A stretch of 64,000 nucleotides of DNA from Mytilus trossulus (GCF_036588685.1 NC_086378.1:36991578-37055577), one strand, 5' to 3'. Counted from the first letter of the stretch, positions 51,101 through 61,683 are shown. Numbers and translations are program-made. Notes: generated by a model not told the origin, from the letters alone.

Positions 51101-53245
51101 TACCCTGATACCTTCCAGACTCAATTCTTAAGTGGTGTGATGAAATTCTGAGCTTTGTTAAGCTTCGTCTCTGTTCAAAATTCCCAATAATGGAAAGATA
51201 TTTTTCTCTTCCAAAAACTGATTTAAATGTAACATAAGTTCTAAGTTTACCATCTGAATGCTTTACCAATTCAGTGTTCCACAAGTCTATAAAATATGAT
51301 TTTAATATTTTTTTCATATTAGCTTTGAAGCTATTAATTTTTGGTAATGGTGAAGATAGATGATTGATGTCTGGGATCATTTCAAGAATTGACTTAATAG
51401 AGCCATACCAAGATGGTTTTTTTGAGTGAGAAAGATTCTGTGATGTTACATAAGCATCTTTAAGAAGAGAAAATTGGGAATCAAGATTTTCCAAGCGATA
51501 CCAGTAATTTAACATGGATTTAATCACATCATAATATAGTGGGAATCGTCCTAGCTCGGATAAAATTCCAAAATTCATGGATTTTTTATGAACACCTAAA
51601 ACCAGTTTACAAAATTTTATATGTAGTCGCTCACATTTTAAACTGGAATAGATTTTTTCAAATGGTAAAGTTCCATTTCTGAATCTTGCTGAGAATGGAT
51701 TAAAAGTTCCCCATATTTCAGACCCATATAGGAGTATTGGTTTTATGGTATGATCAAATACATGTAAGCTGGTATTTATGCTTGGATTAAGTGATAATAA
51801 ATTCTTGTACAATTTATAATAAGCCTTCAAGGACTTTTTATACAGTTCATTTTGAGCATATGAAAATGACCCTGATGCACTAAAGTGCAAACCAAGATAT
51901 TTATAATTATTTACACTCTACGTATTTTCATGCCTGTGTCCTGTAAATTGTTTATTTTCGACTTTTAATAGTTTGGATAAACGTTTTACATTGTTATAAA
52001 TTAAATATGAGAATTTGATGAACATGAATTTGACCTCTAGTGCCCCTTTAAGAGATATTTGGTAATGTCCAGTCATGGTGGACAAATAGCGATAAGGTGT
52101 ATCAATCAAGTGTGATATGCATTGAGATCATTAACTTCTTCTTCTTCCTTTATACAGTTATAGTATAGGCCTCCCATGGGAGTATTATCGTACTGTTTTA
52201 TGTACATGTTCGATGTTAGCCCCAAACCGATCCGGCCCCAAGTCAATCCGGCCCAAAGTCGATCCGGCCCAATCGATCCGGCCCACGTCGATCTGTCCCC
52301 AAGTCAATCCGGCCCCAAAATAGAATGTGAATAAACTATATTCACTATATGGAGGAATTTGTGACAAATTTGAACCAGTATAAACGGAATTTGCAAAAAG
52401 TGTTGATGGTGGTCTTTTTTTGGTGGATGACAGGTAAGTGAAGTATTCGGGTACCCGAAGTAAAAGAACTATTTTAAATCGATACGAAACTGAGTGTTAT
52501 AGCAGCTTCAACATATTTTAAAATGTGAAGATATTTTCCATGTTAATTTTGGATGTCATGGCGATTTTTTTTTTTACTTCTCACACACAGTATAGCTAAA
52601 TAAATATTTACAGTCCAATGGAACAGTTAAAATTTAACTCATCATAATGTCTTGTTTAACCAAATCATTAGTCTATAATTGGTTTGTTTATTCAACATTG
52701 TCTGATGATTGTGAACTAAGGTAATGCCACTCGTAATCACTTAATTCAATCAAATCCTGATTAATTAAAGTTACATAATAAACAAGGTCTTTATAGTTTG
52801 ATCTTTTGTTTGGTGTTTTAAAAATGTTGATGTCTGAATTCTTTTATATACGTTTTAATATAATTATACCCAATAATCTTGAAAACTTGTAATAAAAACC
52901 TGAGACTTCTCTAACACATTAAAGTAGTCTCAGTAAATACATAATCAACATATATAATACTCATCTAAAGAAAATATTTTTCAAAGGCCATTTTTTTTTT
53001 TACCGTACACCTTTTCACATTATAATAAAAATCATAAACATTTATGAATTACAATTAATATATATCTTTATTTGTATTCCTTATAAATATATATTTTATT
53101 GGGGCCGGATCGACCCAAAAGCGACTCCGTGTACCTGGACTGTTTGATCAGTTGAGCATGTTGCCATTCGTCTACCATGGAAATCGTAAGACACATCATG
53201 AATTAAATCCTGATGGTCTGTTGGTATATGACGAGTGACAAACAT
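37545..53245 (-). CDS. SEH1L: Nucleoporin SEH1 (SEC13-like WD40 protein), 9 exons
   Basis: Nine exons on the - strand: 53245-53135, 49562-49512, 43891-43667, 43224-43094, 41891-41799, 40285-40145, 39464-39386, 38303-38225 and 37726-37545. They join in frame to 363 residues (1092 nt with TAA), close to the vertebrate protein's length. WD blades are visible at about 16-41, 55-88, 122-148, 165-200, 215-245 and 276-304. Landmarks are [71 protein letters not shown] and [15 protein letters not shown]1 is known to complete its propeller with a blade from NUP85 in the Nup107-160 Y-complex, and with MIOS in GATOR2, the amino-acid branch upstream of mTORC1. The Ser/Gln-rich C-terminal tail after LKGDGS is lineage-specific. 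All junctions are GT/AG and frame-consistent. Confidence 0.96.
38225..38303 (-). CDS. SEH1L: SEH1 exon 8
   Basis: A 79-nt exon encodes [20 protein letters not shown] and CVRLWK, the highly conserved blade 6. The acceptor is ATAAAG and the donor GTATTA. Confidence 0.95.
39386..39464 (-). CDS. SEH1L: SEH1 exon 7
   Basis: A 79-nt exon encodes [16 protein letters not shown] and [10 protein letters not shown], the linker into blade 6, where vertebrates have FEIHIVAQFDNHNSQ. The donor is GTAATG. Confidence 0.93.
40145..40285 (-). CDS. SEH1L: SEH1 exon 6
   Basis: The exon encodes [17 protein letters not shown] and [18 protein letters not shown], blade 5. The donor is GTAAGT after TATGG, with phases 1 and 2 matching the neighbours. 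Confidence 0.96.
40989..41568. mobile_element. TIR element in SEH1 intron 5
   Basis: Ends AAAGGAGTAGGTCCGGTAAG and, inverted, AAAGGAGTAGATTCAGTAAG mark a 580-bp non-coding element. Internal inverted words (GAAAGTGATCCGTGTTCAT / ATGAACACGAATGTGACC) suggest a foldback. No clear target duplication. Confidence 0.7.
41799..41891 (-). CDS. SEH1L: SEH1 exon 5
   Basis: The exon encodes [19 protein letters not shown] and [11 protein letters not shown], blade 4. It lies between a T-rich acceptor ending CAG and donor GTAAAA. The preceding arginine codon is split across the intron. Confidence 0.95.
41970..42270 (+). repeat. Interspersed repeat R2, long copy with T10G24 run
   Basis: Contains CAGGAGCCTCTGGCCTTTG, TTTGGAGTTTAGTATAACAT, GTCCGACTTAGAGTGCAGG, TTGGTTGGGTTGTTATCTC and ends TTACATTCTCAAGTTTATT. 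It lies antisense in SEH1 intron 4. A pure T10-G24 run sits at 42091-42124. Confidence 0.7.
42091..42124. repeat. T10 then G24 homopolymer run
   Basis: Ten T followed by 24 G. Other copies of this repeat family are expected to have only a short G run here. It could form a G-quadruplex or reflect an assembly artefact. Confidence 0.9.
43094..43224 (-). CDS. SEH1L: SEH1 exon 4
   Basis: The exon encodes [19 protein letters not shown] through [13 protein letters not shown], the rest of blade 3 and the start of blade 4. It follows ATCCAG and ends before GTAACA. Confidence 0.96.
43667..43891 (-). CDS. SEH1L: SEH1 exon 3
   Basis: A 225-nt in-phase exon runs from [17 protein letters not shown] to [11 protein letters not shown]. 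It contains blade 2 ([12 protein letters not shown]) and the start of blade 3. The donor is GTAAGT. An apparent upstream Met-Lys belongs to the intron. Confidence 0.96.
44455..44470. repeat. 16-bp perfect palindrome GCCATTTTAAAATGGC
   Basis: Lies in SEH1 intron 2 within GGCGGCCATTTTAAAATGGC, GGCCG. Two-fold symmetric; likely part of an unrecognised repeat. Confidence 0.85.
46617..47390 (+). pseudogene. Degenerate transposon-like coding remnant in SEH1 intron 2
   Basis: An open stretch includes [18 protein letters not shown], reminiscent of WHKSC/HKTC segments in repeated invertebrate transposon-associated proteins. After several stops the frame resumes with [20 protein letters not shown] and further coding-like residues to about 47370. 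It lies antisense to SEH1. The family is not named because I cannot confirm it without a search. Confidence 0.35.
47872..48538. mobile_element. TIR element ACAGTCAGGGG, 667 bp
   Basis: The TIRs exceed 70 bp, starting ACAGTCAGGGGTACTACTTG and rich in ACTTG/AAGTAAA words. AAG flanks both ends (47869-47871, 48539-48541), a possible 3-bp duplication. A 92-codon frame inside has no recognised domain. It lies in SEH1 intron 2. Confidence 0.8.
49512..49562 (-). CDS. SEH1L: SEH1 exon 2
   Basis: A 51-nt in-phase microexon encodes [17 protein letters not shown], the end of blade 1 and the linker to blade 2. It is bounded by acceptor TTGTAG and donor GTATAT. Confidence 0.95.
50296..50330. repeat. (GATAA)7 microsatellite, retrotransposon tail
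   Basis: Seven perfect GATAA units abut the 3' end of the - strand retroelement. I interpret it as the element's terminal repeat, not an independent microsatellite. Confidence 0.9.
50296..50861 (-). mobile_element. 3' region of the non-LTR element, with two hairpins and (TTATC)7 tail
   Basis: Downstream of the RT stop, two related segments of about 75 bp (50588-50665 and 50773-50844) each have an outer inverted repeat of CTGCAACAGACAC type and an inner inverted repeat. The element ends in seven copies of GATAA on + (TTATC in element orientation) at 50296-50330. Short tandem tails are usual for several non-LTR clades. A possible GTAG target duplication flanks the copy, but it is too short to trust. 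Confidence 0.75.
50862..51917 (-). CDS. Non-LTR retrotransposon reverse transcriptase, C-terminal fragment (5'-truncated)
   Basis: An intact frame of about 350 codons lies in SEH1 intron 1. It begins after an in-frame TAG with [17 protein letters not shown]; no ATG start is evident. It contains [34 protein letters not shown] and a terminal Cys/His motif [19 protein letters not shown]. These are hallmarks of the region downstream of the RT catalytic core in metazoan non-LTR elements. The catalytic YxDD core and endonuclease are absent, so the copy is 5'-truncated at about 51.91 kb and not autonomous. The 3' region and (TTATC)7 tail follow at 50861-50296. A lack of internal stops over 1 kb suggests a fairly recent insertion. 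The clade (L2, CR1 or other) is not assigned. Confidence 0.85.
   Translation of the reverse strand, partial: SVNNYKYLGLHFSASGSFSYAQNELYKKSLKAYYKLYKNLLSLNPSINTSLHVFDHTIKPILLYGSEIWGTFNPFSARFRNGTLPFEKIYSSLKCERLHIKFCKLVLGVHKKSMNFGILSELGRFPLYYDVIKSMLNYWYRLENLDSQFSLLKDAYVTSQNLSHSKKPSWYGSIKSILEMIPDINHLSSPLPKINSFKANMKKILKSYFIDLWNTELVKHSDGKLRTYVTFKSVFGREKYLSIIGNFEQRRSLTKLRISSHHLRIESGRYQGTLLNDRTCTRCNSGDVEDEYHFFFQCVKFNDDRNHLFQEITKSCPNFLTLNARDKLIWLMNTEDKSILTAACKFISKNC
52220..52318. repeat. GATCCGGCCCCAAGTC minisatellite
   Basis: Six imperfect units of 14-16 bp built on GTC-ATCCGGCCCCAA. A single inverted unit (GGGGCCGGATCGACC) lies at 53101-53115, so the pair may be the ends of an 0.9-kb element in SEH1 intron 1. 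Confidence 0.75.
53135..53245 (-). CDS. SEH1L: SEH1 exon 1 (start codon)
   Basis: ATG at 53245-53243 opens [17 protein letters not shown], closely matching the conserved SEH1 N-terminus MFVAR-x-I. The exon ends TVQ before donor GTACAC and joins exon 2 in phase 0. The donor lies only about 10 bp from the edge of a GATCCGGCCCC-type repeat. Confidence 0.93.
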
Positions 53246-54107
53246 TATTCTAATCAGATATATCTGCTTTCATTTCTTTTGGAGCTCTTGCTTATCCCGG
53301 CGAGTAAACTAGAATGTATTAACAATTTTGGTTGGATTATCAATAACCGTTCAACCAATCGTATTGCGTGTAACATTTTTTTGTAAAAGGTCAAGGCTAA
53401 ATATTAGACTGGTTTACTATCATTTATTTGTTTGTCTCACATACCCGCATGTAAGTGTGAGAACCAGGCTAAGCTAAAAATCAGAGAAGATGTCTTAATA
53501 ATATTGTCCTAGAGTGTGTTATTTTCAGGCTTACATGCAGCTTGATTATGTTTGGTAGGAAGCCCAATATATGTCTTGTAACAAAATCCTTTCAAACATA
53601 TGCATTTGTCCAAATGGAAGTCAAAAATATTTGCAGAAAATGCAAAAATATTTACAAATAATTTACAAGTTCAATTATTACAAGTAAATTTTTTTTATGG
53701 TTTACTTGAAATTATAATATCCTTATTGATACAAAATTGAATAATATCTTTTATAAAAAGTAGAACCGGATGCTTTCCATGTATGGACAGTTAGTTTGAT
53801 CTGATTTAAAGCTTTCAACCAAAGGATGTGAATGACCTGTATGATGGCACCCACCTTTGGCATTGTCAGACAATTCCACTATAAGGCTAAAGCATTAGAG
53901 TTTCAAGTCAAACCAGTGCATGGTCAATTTTGGACCTATAGAAAAAGTCAATTGTGCACCTGATCAAGTCAGCCTCCTGTCAAATCAGCACCTATTTATA
54001 GTAATTTCTGCTATCATCAATTAGTCAATTTGATACCAAATAATTTTTTAACTTTTCTTCTCTTTTTTTTTTTTTTGAGATAGAGGGAGAAAAATTAATT
54101 AAGATAT
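53246..54107. other. SEH1 upstream flank
   Basis: The SEH1 promoter and 5' UTR are expected just above 53245. CCAAT appears on + at about 53355, but no element can be assigned with confidence. No other gene is seen. Confidence 0.4.
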
Positions 54108-55956
54108 TTTTATACGACCGCAAAATTTGAAAAAAATTTTCGTCGTATATTGCTATCATGTTGGCGGCGTCGTCGTCGTCCGAATACTTTTAGTTTTCGC
54201 ACTCTAACTTTAGTAAAAGTGAATAGAAATCTATGAAATTTTAACACAAGGTTTATGACCACTAAAGAACGGTTGGTATTCATTTCGGGAGTTTTGGTCC
54301 CAACTTTTTAGGAATTAGGGCCAAAAAAAGCATTTTCTTGGTTTTCGCACTATAACTTTAGTTTAAGTTAATAGAAATCTATGAAATTTTGACACAAGGT
54401 TTATGACAAAAAAAGAAAGGTTGGGATTGATTTTGGGAGTTTTGGTTTCAATAGTTTAGGAATAAGGGGCCAAAAAAGGGCCCAAATAAGCATTATTCTT
54501 GGTTTTCGCACAATAACTTAAGTTTAAGTTAATAGAAATCAATGAAATTTAAACACAATGTTTATGACCACAAAAGGAAGATTGGTATTGATTTTGGGAG
54601 TTAAGGTCCCAACAGTTTAGGAATTAGGGGCCAAAAAGGGACCCAAATAAGCATTTTTCTTGGTTTTCACACCATAACTTTAGTATAAGTAAATAGAAAT
54701 CTATGAAATTTAAACACAAATTTTATGACCATAAAAGGAAGGTTGGTATTGATTTTGGGAGTTTTGGTCCCAACAGAATAAGGGGCCCAAAGGGTCCAAA
54801 TTAAACTTTGTTTGATTTCATCAAAATTGAATAATTGGGGTTCTTTGATATGCCGAACCTAACTGTGTATGTAGATTCTTAACTTTTGGTCCTGTTTTCA
54901 AATTGGTCTACATTAAGATCCAAAGGGTCCAAAATTAAACTTAGTTTGATTTTGACAAAAAATGAATCGGATGGGTTCTTTGATATGCTGAATCTAAAAA
55001 TGTACTTAGATTCTTGATTATTGGCCCAGTTTTCAAGTTGGTCCAAATCGGGGTCCAAAATTAAACTTTGTTTGATTTCATCAAAAATTGAATAAATGGG
55101 GTTCTTTGATATGCCAAATCTAACTGTGTATGTAGATTCTTCATTTTTGGTCCTGTTTTCAAATTGGTCTACATTAAAGTCCAAAGGGTCCAAAATTAAA
55201 CTTAGTTTGATTTTAACAACAATTGAAATCTTGGGGTTCTTTGATATGCGGAGTCCAAACATGTACTTAGATTTTTGATTATGGGCCCAGTTTTCAAGTT
55301 GGTCCAAATCAGGATCTAAAATTATTATATTAAGTATTGTGCAATAGCAAGTCTTTACAATTGCACAGTATTGCGCAATGGCAAGAAATATCTAATTGCA
55401 CAATATTGTGAAATAGCAATTTTTTGTTTAATTAGAGTTATCTTTCTTTGTCCAGAATAGTAAGCAAGAAATATCTAATTGCACATTATTTTGCAATAGC
55501 AAGATTTTGTTTTAATTGGAGTTATCTTTCTTTGTCCAGAATCAACTTAAATCTTTGTTATTTACCATTCAGTGATAACAAGCAGTTTTTTTACATCTTA
55601 ATATTTTATGATGTATTTAAATGAGTAGTTATTGTTGCAAACTCCATTAGAAATTTTAATTGAGATTAGTTTTGGAATAAGGGAAAGGGGGATGTGATTA
55701 AAAAAATTGGGTTCAATTTTTCTCATTTGAAATTTCAGAAATAAAAAGAAGATTGCTTCACACATTTTTTTGAGAGGATTAATATTCAACAGCATAGTGA
55801 ATTGCTCTAAGAGAAAACAAAAATTTAAAGTTCATTAGAACACATTCATTCTGTGTCAGAAACCTATGCTGTGTCCACTATTTAATCACAATCCAAATTT
55901 AGAGCTGAATCCAGCTTGAATGTTGTGTCCATACTTGCCCCAACCGTTCAGGGTTC
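54108..55956 (+). mobile_element. Long bivalve repeat TTTTATACGACCGCAAAA, truncated at right
   Basis: Left end TTTTATACGACCGCAAAA is followed by GTCGTCGTCGTCC. About four units of about 155 bp (TTGGTTTTCGCAC-ATAACTT, GGTTGGTATTGATTTTGGG, TAGGGGCCAAAAAGGG) follow, then alternating units with TTTGATATGCCGAACCTAAC and TCAAGTTGGTCCAAATC. A tail with TTGCACAATATTGTGAAATAG ends at CAACCGTTCAGGGTTC. The family's usual inverted right end (CGGTCGTATAAA) is missing. A 142-codon antisense frame results from the repeat periodicity. Confidence 0.7.
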
Positions 55957-56000
55957 ATTTTATATACTGTAATAGCAGAAAGTTATCAAGTTGCATTTCA

Positions 56001-56549
56001 ATTCATGTATTTACTTTTAGACTTGTATTCAATATTTTATATCTATAATTGCTGTACTCATGTTTTTTGGCATGAAATTATGTTCTGTTTTACATCTTAC
56101 TTTGTACTCATTTAAAAATGGGGATGCTGATTGCGTAAGTCAATATAAAAGCATGTGTTTCACTTGTTAAACTTTTTTCTTCGTAACTGGATTTAAAATT
56201 ATTTTTTTCAACAAAATTTTCATAAGCATTTGCTCAAACGTAATTAAATATTGCAACCAATTGTCTATCTTCATCAAGTGTTCTCCTGTCAGGTGTGTCA
56301 ATCTACCTGTACAAGTGATTAGCGATCTTTAGTTGGACACCTTCAGGGCTCTAAAACTGTAACCAGGAGGACCCTTGGGATTATAATACAATAAGGGTTA
56401 TGCAATTACATGCAATTTATTATAATTGCTAACAAAAATGGCAGCGGCAATCGGAAATAAAACAAATTTTGACAATGGCGGGGATCAATTGACGATGACG
56501 GAAGATAATTTAACGACAGGTCATGGAGATCCCTGTACAACAACATGTA
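56001..56549 (+). repeat. Long inverted repeat L0, left arm (about 550 bp)
   Basis: Its reverse complement matches 58869-59421 over nearly the full length, e.g. ATTGCTGTACTCATGTT, TCAGGTGTGTCAATCTACC, GGATTATAATACAATAAGGG, GGAGATCCCTGTACAACAAC. The arms differ by scattered substitutions and a 33-bp expansion in the right arm. Confidence 0.85.
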
Positions 56550-56824
56550 AATCTCCAGTAAAATTTTCGTTCGGGATTTAATTTCCTTCATTTCATGGAT
56601 AAGAATTGTCCACGAAATTAAAACCCCAACAAAAATTTACCGGAGATTTACATTATTTTATAATCTAAAAAAAATTGTTTTTCATTATATAAATGATGAA
56701 CATAAATGCATACACTGAAAGGATATGAAACTGTTTTCTTTCAGTCGGATGATAATCCTAATATTTTGTTTATACAGTACTAGTAATAAAGAATTATCAA
56801 GAACTGTCAATCAATGTCATTTAA

Positions 56825-57219
56825 GTGCCAGTCTGCCTAAGAATCAGGCATTGGTGAAAACATGACCAAAAAAACCCACCCAATTTGACATTGATTTCAG
56901 TTCATAAAATGTAGTTATGCACAAAAATAACATTCATTTCCATTTTCTGTTCTGGTAATAGAAGATACAATTTGGTTGAAATGCACTAGAAATTAACAAA
57001 TAAGGGGAGATAACTTCTTAATTTTTCTGTAATTTGCTATCATTCTAACCTATTTTCTAACGAAGTTATTTGATATTACCAGACACACACAAACGAAAGA
57101 CTAATACTTTTTGACTCAGGATGATGGTTAGAATTGAATAGCATGATTAGCTCAGTGGGTTTTTTCTAACCATGTTTTAATTTTTACCTAAATTGCCTGA
57201 TTCTTACAAAGACTGGCAC
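56825..57219. mobile_element. TTAA-flanked TIR element GTGCCAGTC (395 bp)
   Basis: Inverted ends GTGCCAGTCTGCCTAAGAAT and, from the right, GTGCCAGTCTTTGTAAGAAT, continuing with CAGGCA. TTAA flanks both sides (56821-56824, 57220-57223). Non-coding; it lies between the L0 arms. Confidence 0.85.
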
Positions 57220-58868
57220 TTAATAGTCTAATGCGGCTGTTAAGCCCTCAAGTCGTTATACATTTATTAATATCATTGTCCTGGGATAAAAAATGAAAGG
57301 TGTGTACAAGCCAGTTAGCATGTGCAGGTCACAACACTTAATTAGTGCTCACTGTTACTATGAAATACAAATACTGAATTTACTAAGGAGAAAGCAAAGA
57401 TCAGTTTTATATGAGTATTGTCAATTATAAAGAGGCATTTACATAATTTTTCTCATCTTAAAAACCACAAAAATTATTCCGAACAAACTTACCTTTCGAT
57501 GTAAAACCACGAAATTTTAAATTAACCCCACGAAAATTAATGTTTATACAAGTAGTTTGTTTTGCAAAACAGAACAATTGCCAAGGTTGCTATTTGTCCA
57601 GCTAGCTGGATGAATAGGACATGTACTCTGAAAATTTATCAAAATGAACACAATGATTCTGCTGTTTTCAGAAATGATCACACAACAGCAGTGCCTGATT
57701 ACACATGACCCCATTGTGCTGACAGAGACATATATACTATTTATGTTATTTTTGTATGCATGACAAATATATGTTGACACATTAAGCAGACACATATCTT
57801 TAAAAATATGGAAAAATGGAAGTCTTCATTTCAATAGTTTACTTTGCAAAAGGTAATAATAGTCATGATAGTCATGGGGCCGAAATAACTACCTTGGATG
57901 TGAATTAACCAAGTGCTGAAGTGACCAGAATTCACTATAAGTATTATTTTGTTTTTGTTAAATAAGTGCAAAAATGTTTGCCATAGTTGGAAGTGCAGTC
58001 AAAATTTGTGTTTACTTCACTAGCTCATTTTTGTTTACAATTTTACTGAACTGCCTGTAATTGCACAACCCTATTGTATTATAAATTAATGAAAAGTGTC
58101 CTCTTTACTACAGGTGGGTCTTTTCACCACCACACACCACAAAAACACCCCTGAACACCTAAAAAAACCACCAACCACTTAAACATTTAAAAAACAGTGA
58201 TAATACATGTACATGTATACATTGAAACGATTAAATGAATTAAGATTGCATATAATTTAATCAAGTTTTAAATTTTTAAGTGCATTTATAATCAATGTAA
58301 TCAATCTACATGTAAAGAAAAACGTTTGGATATGGATTCATCACTATTTTTCTGGATTACATTGTGTACATGTATGTACATATATATATTTCAAATAAAA
58401 TTCAAATATATTTATAATTATTTAGTAATCAGTTCAAGTATCGTCGATCTCTGTTCATTGGTTAGATTTTGATATTTGTCTCTTTTCTTATTATTGGTAC
58501 AAATATTTTATAAATGAAGAATGAAATGGGGAAAAAATATGTTTAACATGATTGAGGTGTCCAGTGGCAGTGGTGGTTTGCAGAGTTTTGGTATTATAGA
58601 CTCCTTTTCTGTTCGATGTAGATATTTGATGTGTTAATCTTAGTTATTGAATTAATAACTTAAATATTATATTTAGGTCACATTTATAACGATAAAAGAT
58701 AAAAAAAAAAATTGAAGGTGCTTGGAGGCGAAAAGACCTACCGCCTTATTACTGTCTTAAAACCCTTAGGAATATCTTGCTAATGATCATTATTCAATAT
58801 CTGATAAGTTTGAAGAAAAGCATAAACATGATAAATGGTAAATCATTGATAATTGGGTATCCATTTTG
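57220..58868. other. L0 inter-arm region, no gene recognised
   Basis: A short inverted pair, GGTGGGTCTTTTCACC (about 58112-58127) and GGCGAAAAGACCTACC (about 58727-58742), suggests another small TIR element. Nothing coding is supported. Confidence 0.4.
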
Positions 58869-59421
58869 TACATGTTGTTGTACAGGGATCTCCATGACCT
58901 GTTTTATGATGGCGCACTGCCATCGTTAAAATATCTTCCGCCATCGTTAAATTATCTTTCGTCATCGTCAATTGATCCCTGCCATTGTCAAAATTTGTTT
59001 TCTTTCCGATTGCCGCTGCCATTTTTGTTAGTAATTATAATAAATTGCATGTAATTGCATAACCCTTATTGTATTATAATCCCAAGGATCCTCCTGGTTA
59101 CAGTTTTAGAGTCCTGAGGGATATCCAACTTAAGATCACTAATCACTTGTACAGGTAGATATATAGATTGACACACCTGACAGGAGAACACTTGATGAAG
59201 ATAGACAATTGGTTGCAATATTTAATTACGTTTGAGCAAATGCTTATGAAAATTTTGTTGAAAAAAATAATTTTTAAATCCAGTTACACGTTTAACAAGT
59301 GAAACACATGCTCTTATATTGACTTACACAATCAGCATCCCCATTTTTAAATGAGTACAAAATAAGATGTAAAACAGAACATGAGTACAGCAATTATCGA
59401 TAATATTGAATATAAGTTTAA
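58869..59421 (-). repeat. Long inverted repeat L0, right arm, split by a TTAA insertion
   Basis: Mirror of 56001-56549. At 59418-59421 (TTAA) it is interrupted by a 4.1-kb insertion, and its last about 20 bp (GTAAATACATGAATT) resume at 63544. This places the L0 arms before the insertion in time. Confidence 0.85.
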
Positions 59422-59496
59422 GGTCAAGGAACAGTAAATGGGCTATGTCGCAGATTTTGCTAACAATTTGTATACAACCTTCGCTCGTTGAACTAC

Positions 59497-60151
59497 GGGT
59501 GCAATCAACAGTTTTTTTCTATGACGTCATATTTTGAGGGACCATCTATAATTGACCCTTAGTGGTGTTAATGTTAATGATGATACTTGTATAAAACTAG
59601 ATATCATTAGAATCAGAATTTTCTCTAGTTTATAATGAAATAAAAATAAATTGTACTTTTAATAGTACTAAAAAGTTTTATCCAGAGAAAATGGGAAAAA
59701 CATTGCCTTTAATCTATGCATAAAAAACATGAAATCAGGCCATGTGCACACCCATGCAGACATGATACATGCACATTTTTCATATTCAAAACTGTATGAA
59801 TTTCATAGGTTTTTACCTGGTCTTTCTAAAAATTTATGCTTCAGGCTACGTTCGCCTGCTCCGAAAAGAGCTACAGTGGGTGCAAATAAGTTTTGCACTT
59901 TTCACTGCCAAAAAAACAGGATGTTTACAGTTTGTCTCCCCTTAAAACATGTGTATTTAATCTAATTTTTAAAAATTATTTTAATCATTCAACCTGTTTT
60001 AATTGAAGCTAATTAACTTATTTTTACAATCAAATATAAAAAACATGAAACTTTTTTACCAATTAGGTTGATAAAAAGGGACTTCCCTCCAAGTCTATTT
60101 TTAGTCGGGGAATAACCCCTAGTTTTTTATACGAAACTGTTTATAGCACCC
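59497..60151 (+). mobile_element. TIR element M1, copy B (655 bp)
   Basis: Nearly identical to copies A and C, with a 2-nt insertion (TTTAATCT for TAATCT) at about 59707. Right flank TTAA (60152-60155); left flank CTAC instead of TTAA. Confidence 0.85.
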
Positions 60152-60155
60152 TTAA

Positions 60156-60919
60156 GCAAAACCTTGTATGCGATATATAAAAACTTCTCAGCTTTTATGA
60201 ATCTGTACATAATACCGATTAAAATGATGTCTTACTTTAAGGATTGTGACCCCGAATGGTGAAACTACAGCTAATTTTATATGTCGCATAGTTGTGGTAT
60301 TTTGGCCAGTGGCAAATAGTTTAACTGGCATATTCCAAACATTTCCTGTATCCTATTGTCATCAGTTTATTTGAAAAGAAAAAACATAAAATTGGGTTTC
60401 TTTTGAATAAATAGAATAAAAACTGTAAAATAAGCATAAATAAAGTTACTTTAAACATATTTTGTCCCTATTATTATATGAACTAAGTTGTAGCTGAGTT
60501 GAGAAAAGTATTGAAATAGCGTATTTCTTATATATGATGCTTGGAGCCTTTTAACTATAAAAAGTACAAAAAATATAAATTAATGAAAAAAAATCCATGT
60601 TACACTAATCAGTAGTACAGGCCAAAGAAGAAAAAATCAACACTTTGCATGTGCAACTTTTGGTTCCATATATAGGAGAGAATTAATAAAAGTATTATGA
60701 CGTCGCAATAAGCTGAAAAACTTCAAAATTTGAACAGAGTCTGGTTTTCTTATATCTGGTTGCTATGAACAAATCTGTAATATTTGCATTAAATATACCA
60801 AACTGATGCTTTAAAATTAATGTACACATGCCATACAATATTTTTCAGAATTGTTTTAGTCCATTCACTAGCACATTTTTATGCGAAAACCTCACTATAT
60901 TATATATTTGTCCCTTTAA
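60156..60919. repeat. 764-bp tandem unit U1
   Basis: From GCAAAACCTTGTATGCG to GTCCCTTTAA, repeated immediately as U2 with no difference that I can see. Frames at 60820 and 61584 start from the same sequence and are not considered genes. Confidence 0.9.
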
Positions 60920-61683
60920 GCAAAACCTTGTATGCGATATATAAAAACTTCTCAGCTTTTATGAATCTGTACATAATACCGATTAAAATGATGTCTTACT
61001 TTAAGGATTGTGACCCCGAATGGTGAAACTACAGCTAATTTTATATGTCGCATAGTTGTGGTATTTTGGCCAGTGGCAAATAGTTTAACTGGCATATTCC
61101 AAACATTTCCTGTATCCTATTGTCATCAGTTTATTTGAAAAGAAAAAACATAAAATTGGGTTTCTTTTGAATAAATAGAATAAAAACTGTAAAATAAGCA
61201 TAAATAAAGTTACTTTAAACATATTTTGTCCCTATTATTATATGAACTAAGTTGTAGCTGAGTTGAGAAAAGTATTGAAATAGCGTATTTCTTATATATG
61301 ATGCTTGGAGCCTTTTAACTATAAAAAGTACAAAAAATATAAATTAATGAAAAAAAATCCATGTTACACTAATCAGTAGTACAGGCCAAAGAAGAAAAAA
61401 TCAACACTTTGCATGTGCAACTTTTGGTTCCATATATAGGAGAGAATTAATAAAAGTATTATGACGTCGCAATAAGCTGAAAAACTTCAAAATTTGAACA
61501 GAGTCTGGTTTTCTTATATCTGGTTGCTATGAACAAATCTGTAATATTTGCATTAAATATACCAAACTGATGCTTTAAAATTAATGTACACATGCCATAC
61601 AATATTTTTCAGAATTGTTTTAGTCCATTCACTAGCACATTTTTATGCGAAAACCTCACTATATTATATATTTGTCCCTTTAA
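60920..61683. repeat. 764-bp tandem unit U2
   Basis: Direct copy of U1 at an offset of exactly 764 bp. It ends CCCTTTAA, abutting the ACAGTCAGGG element. Confidence 0.9.

Noticed and set aside
54879..55307. 142-codon antisense frame
   Set aside because: It is periodic and arises from the tandem units of the long bivalve repeat, not from a gene.
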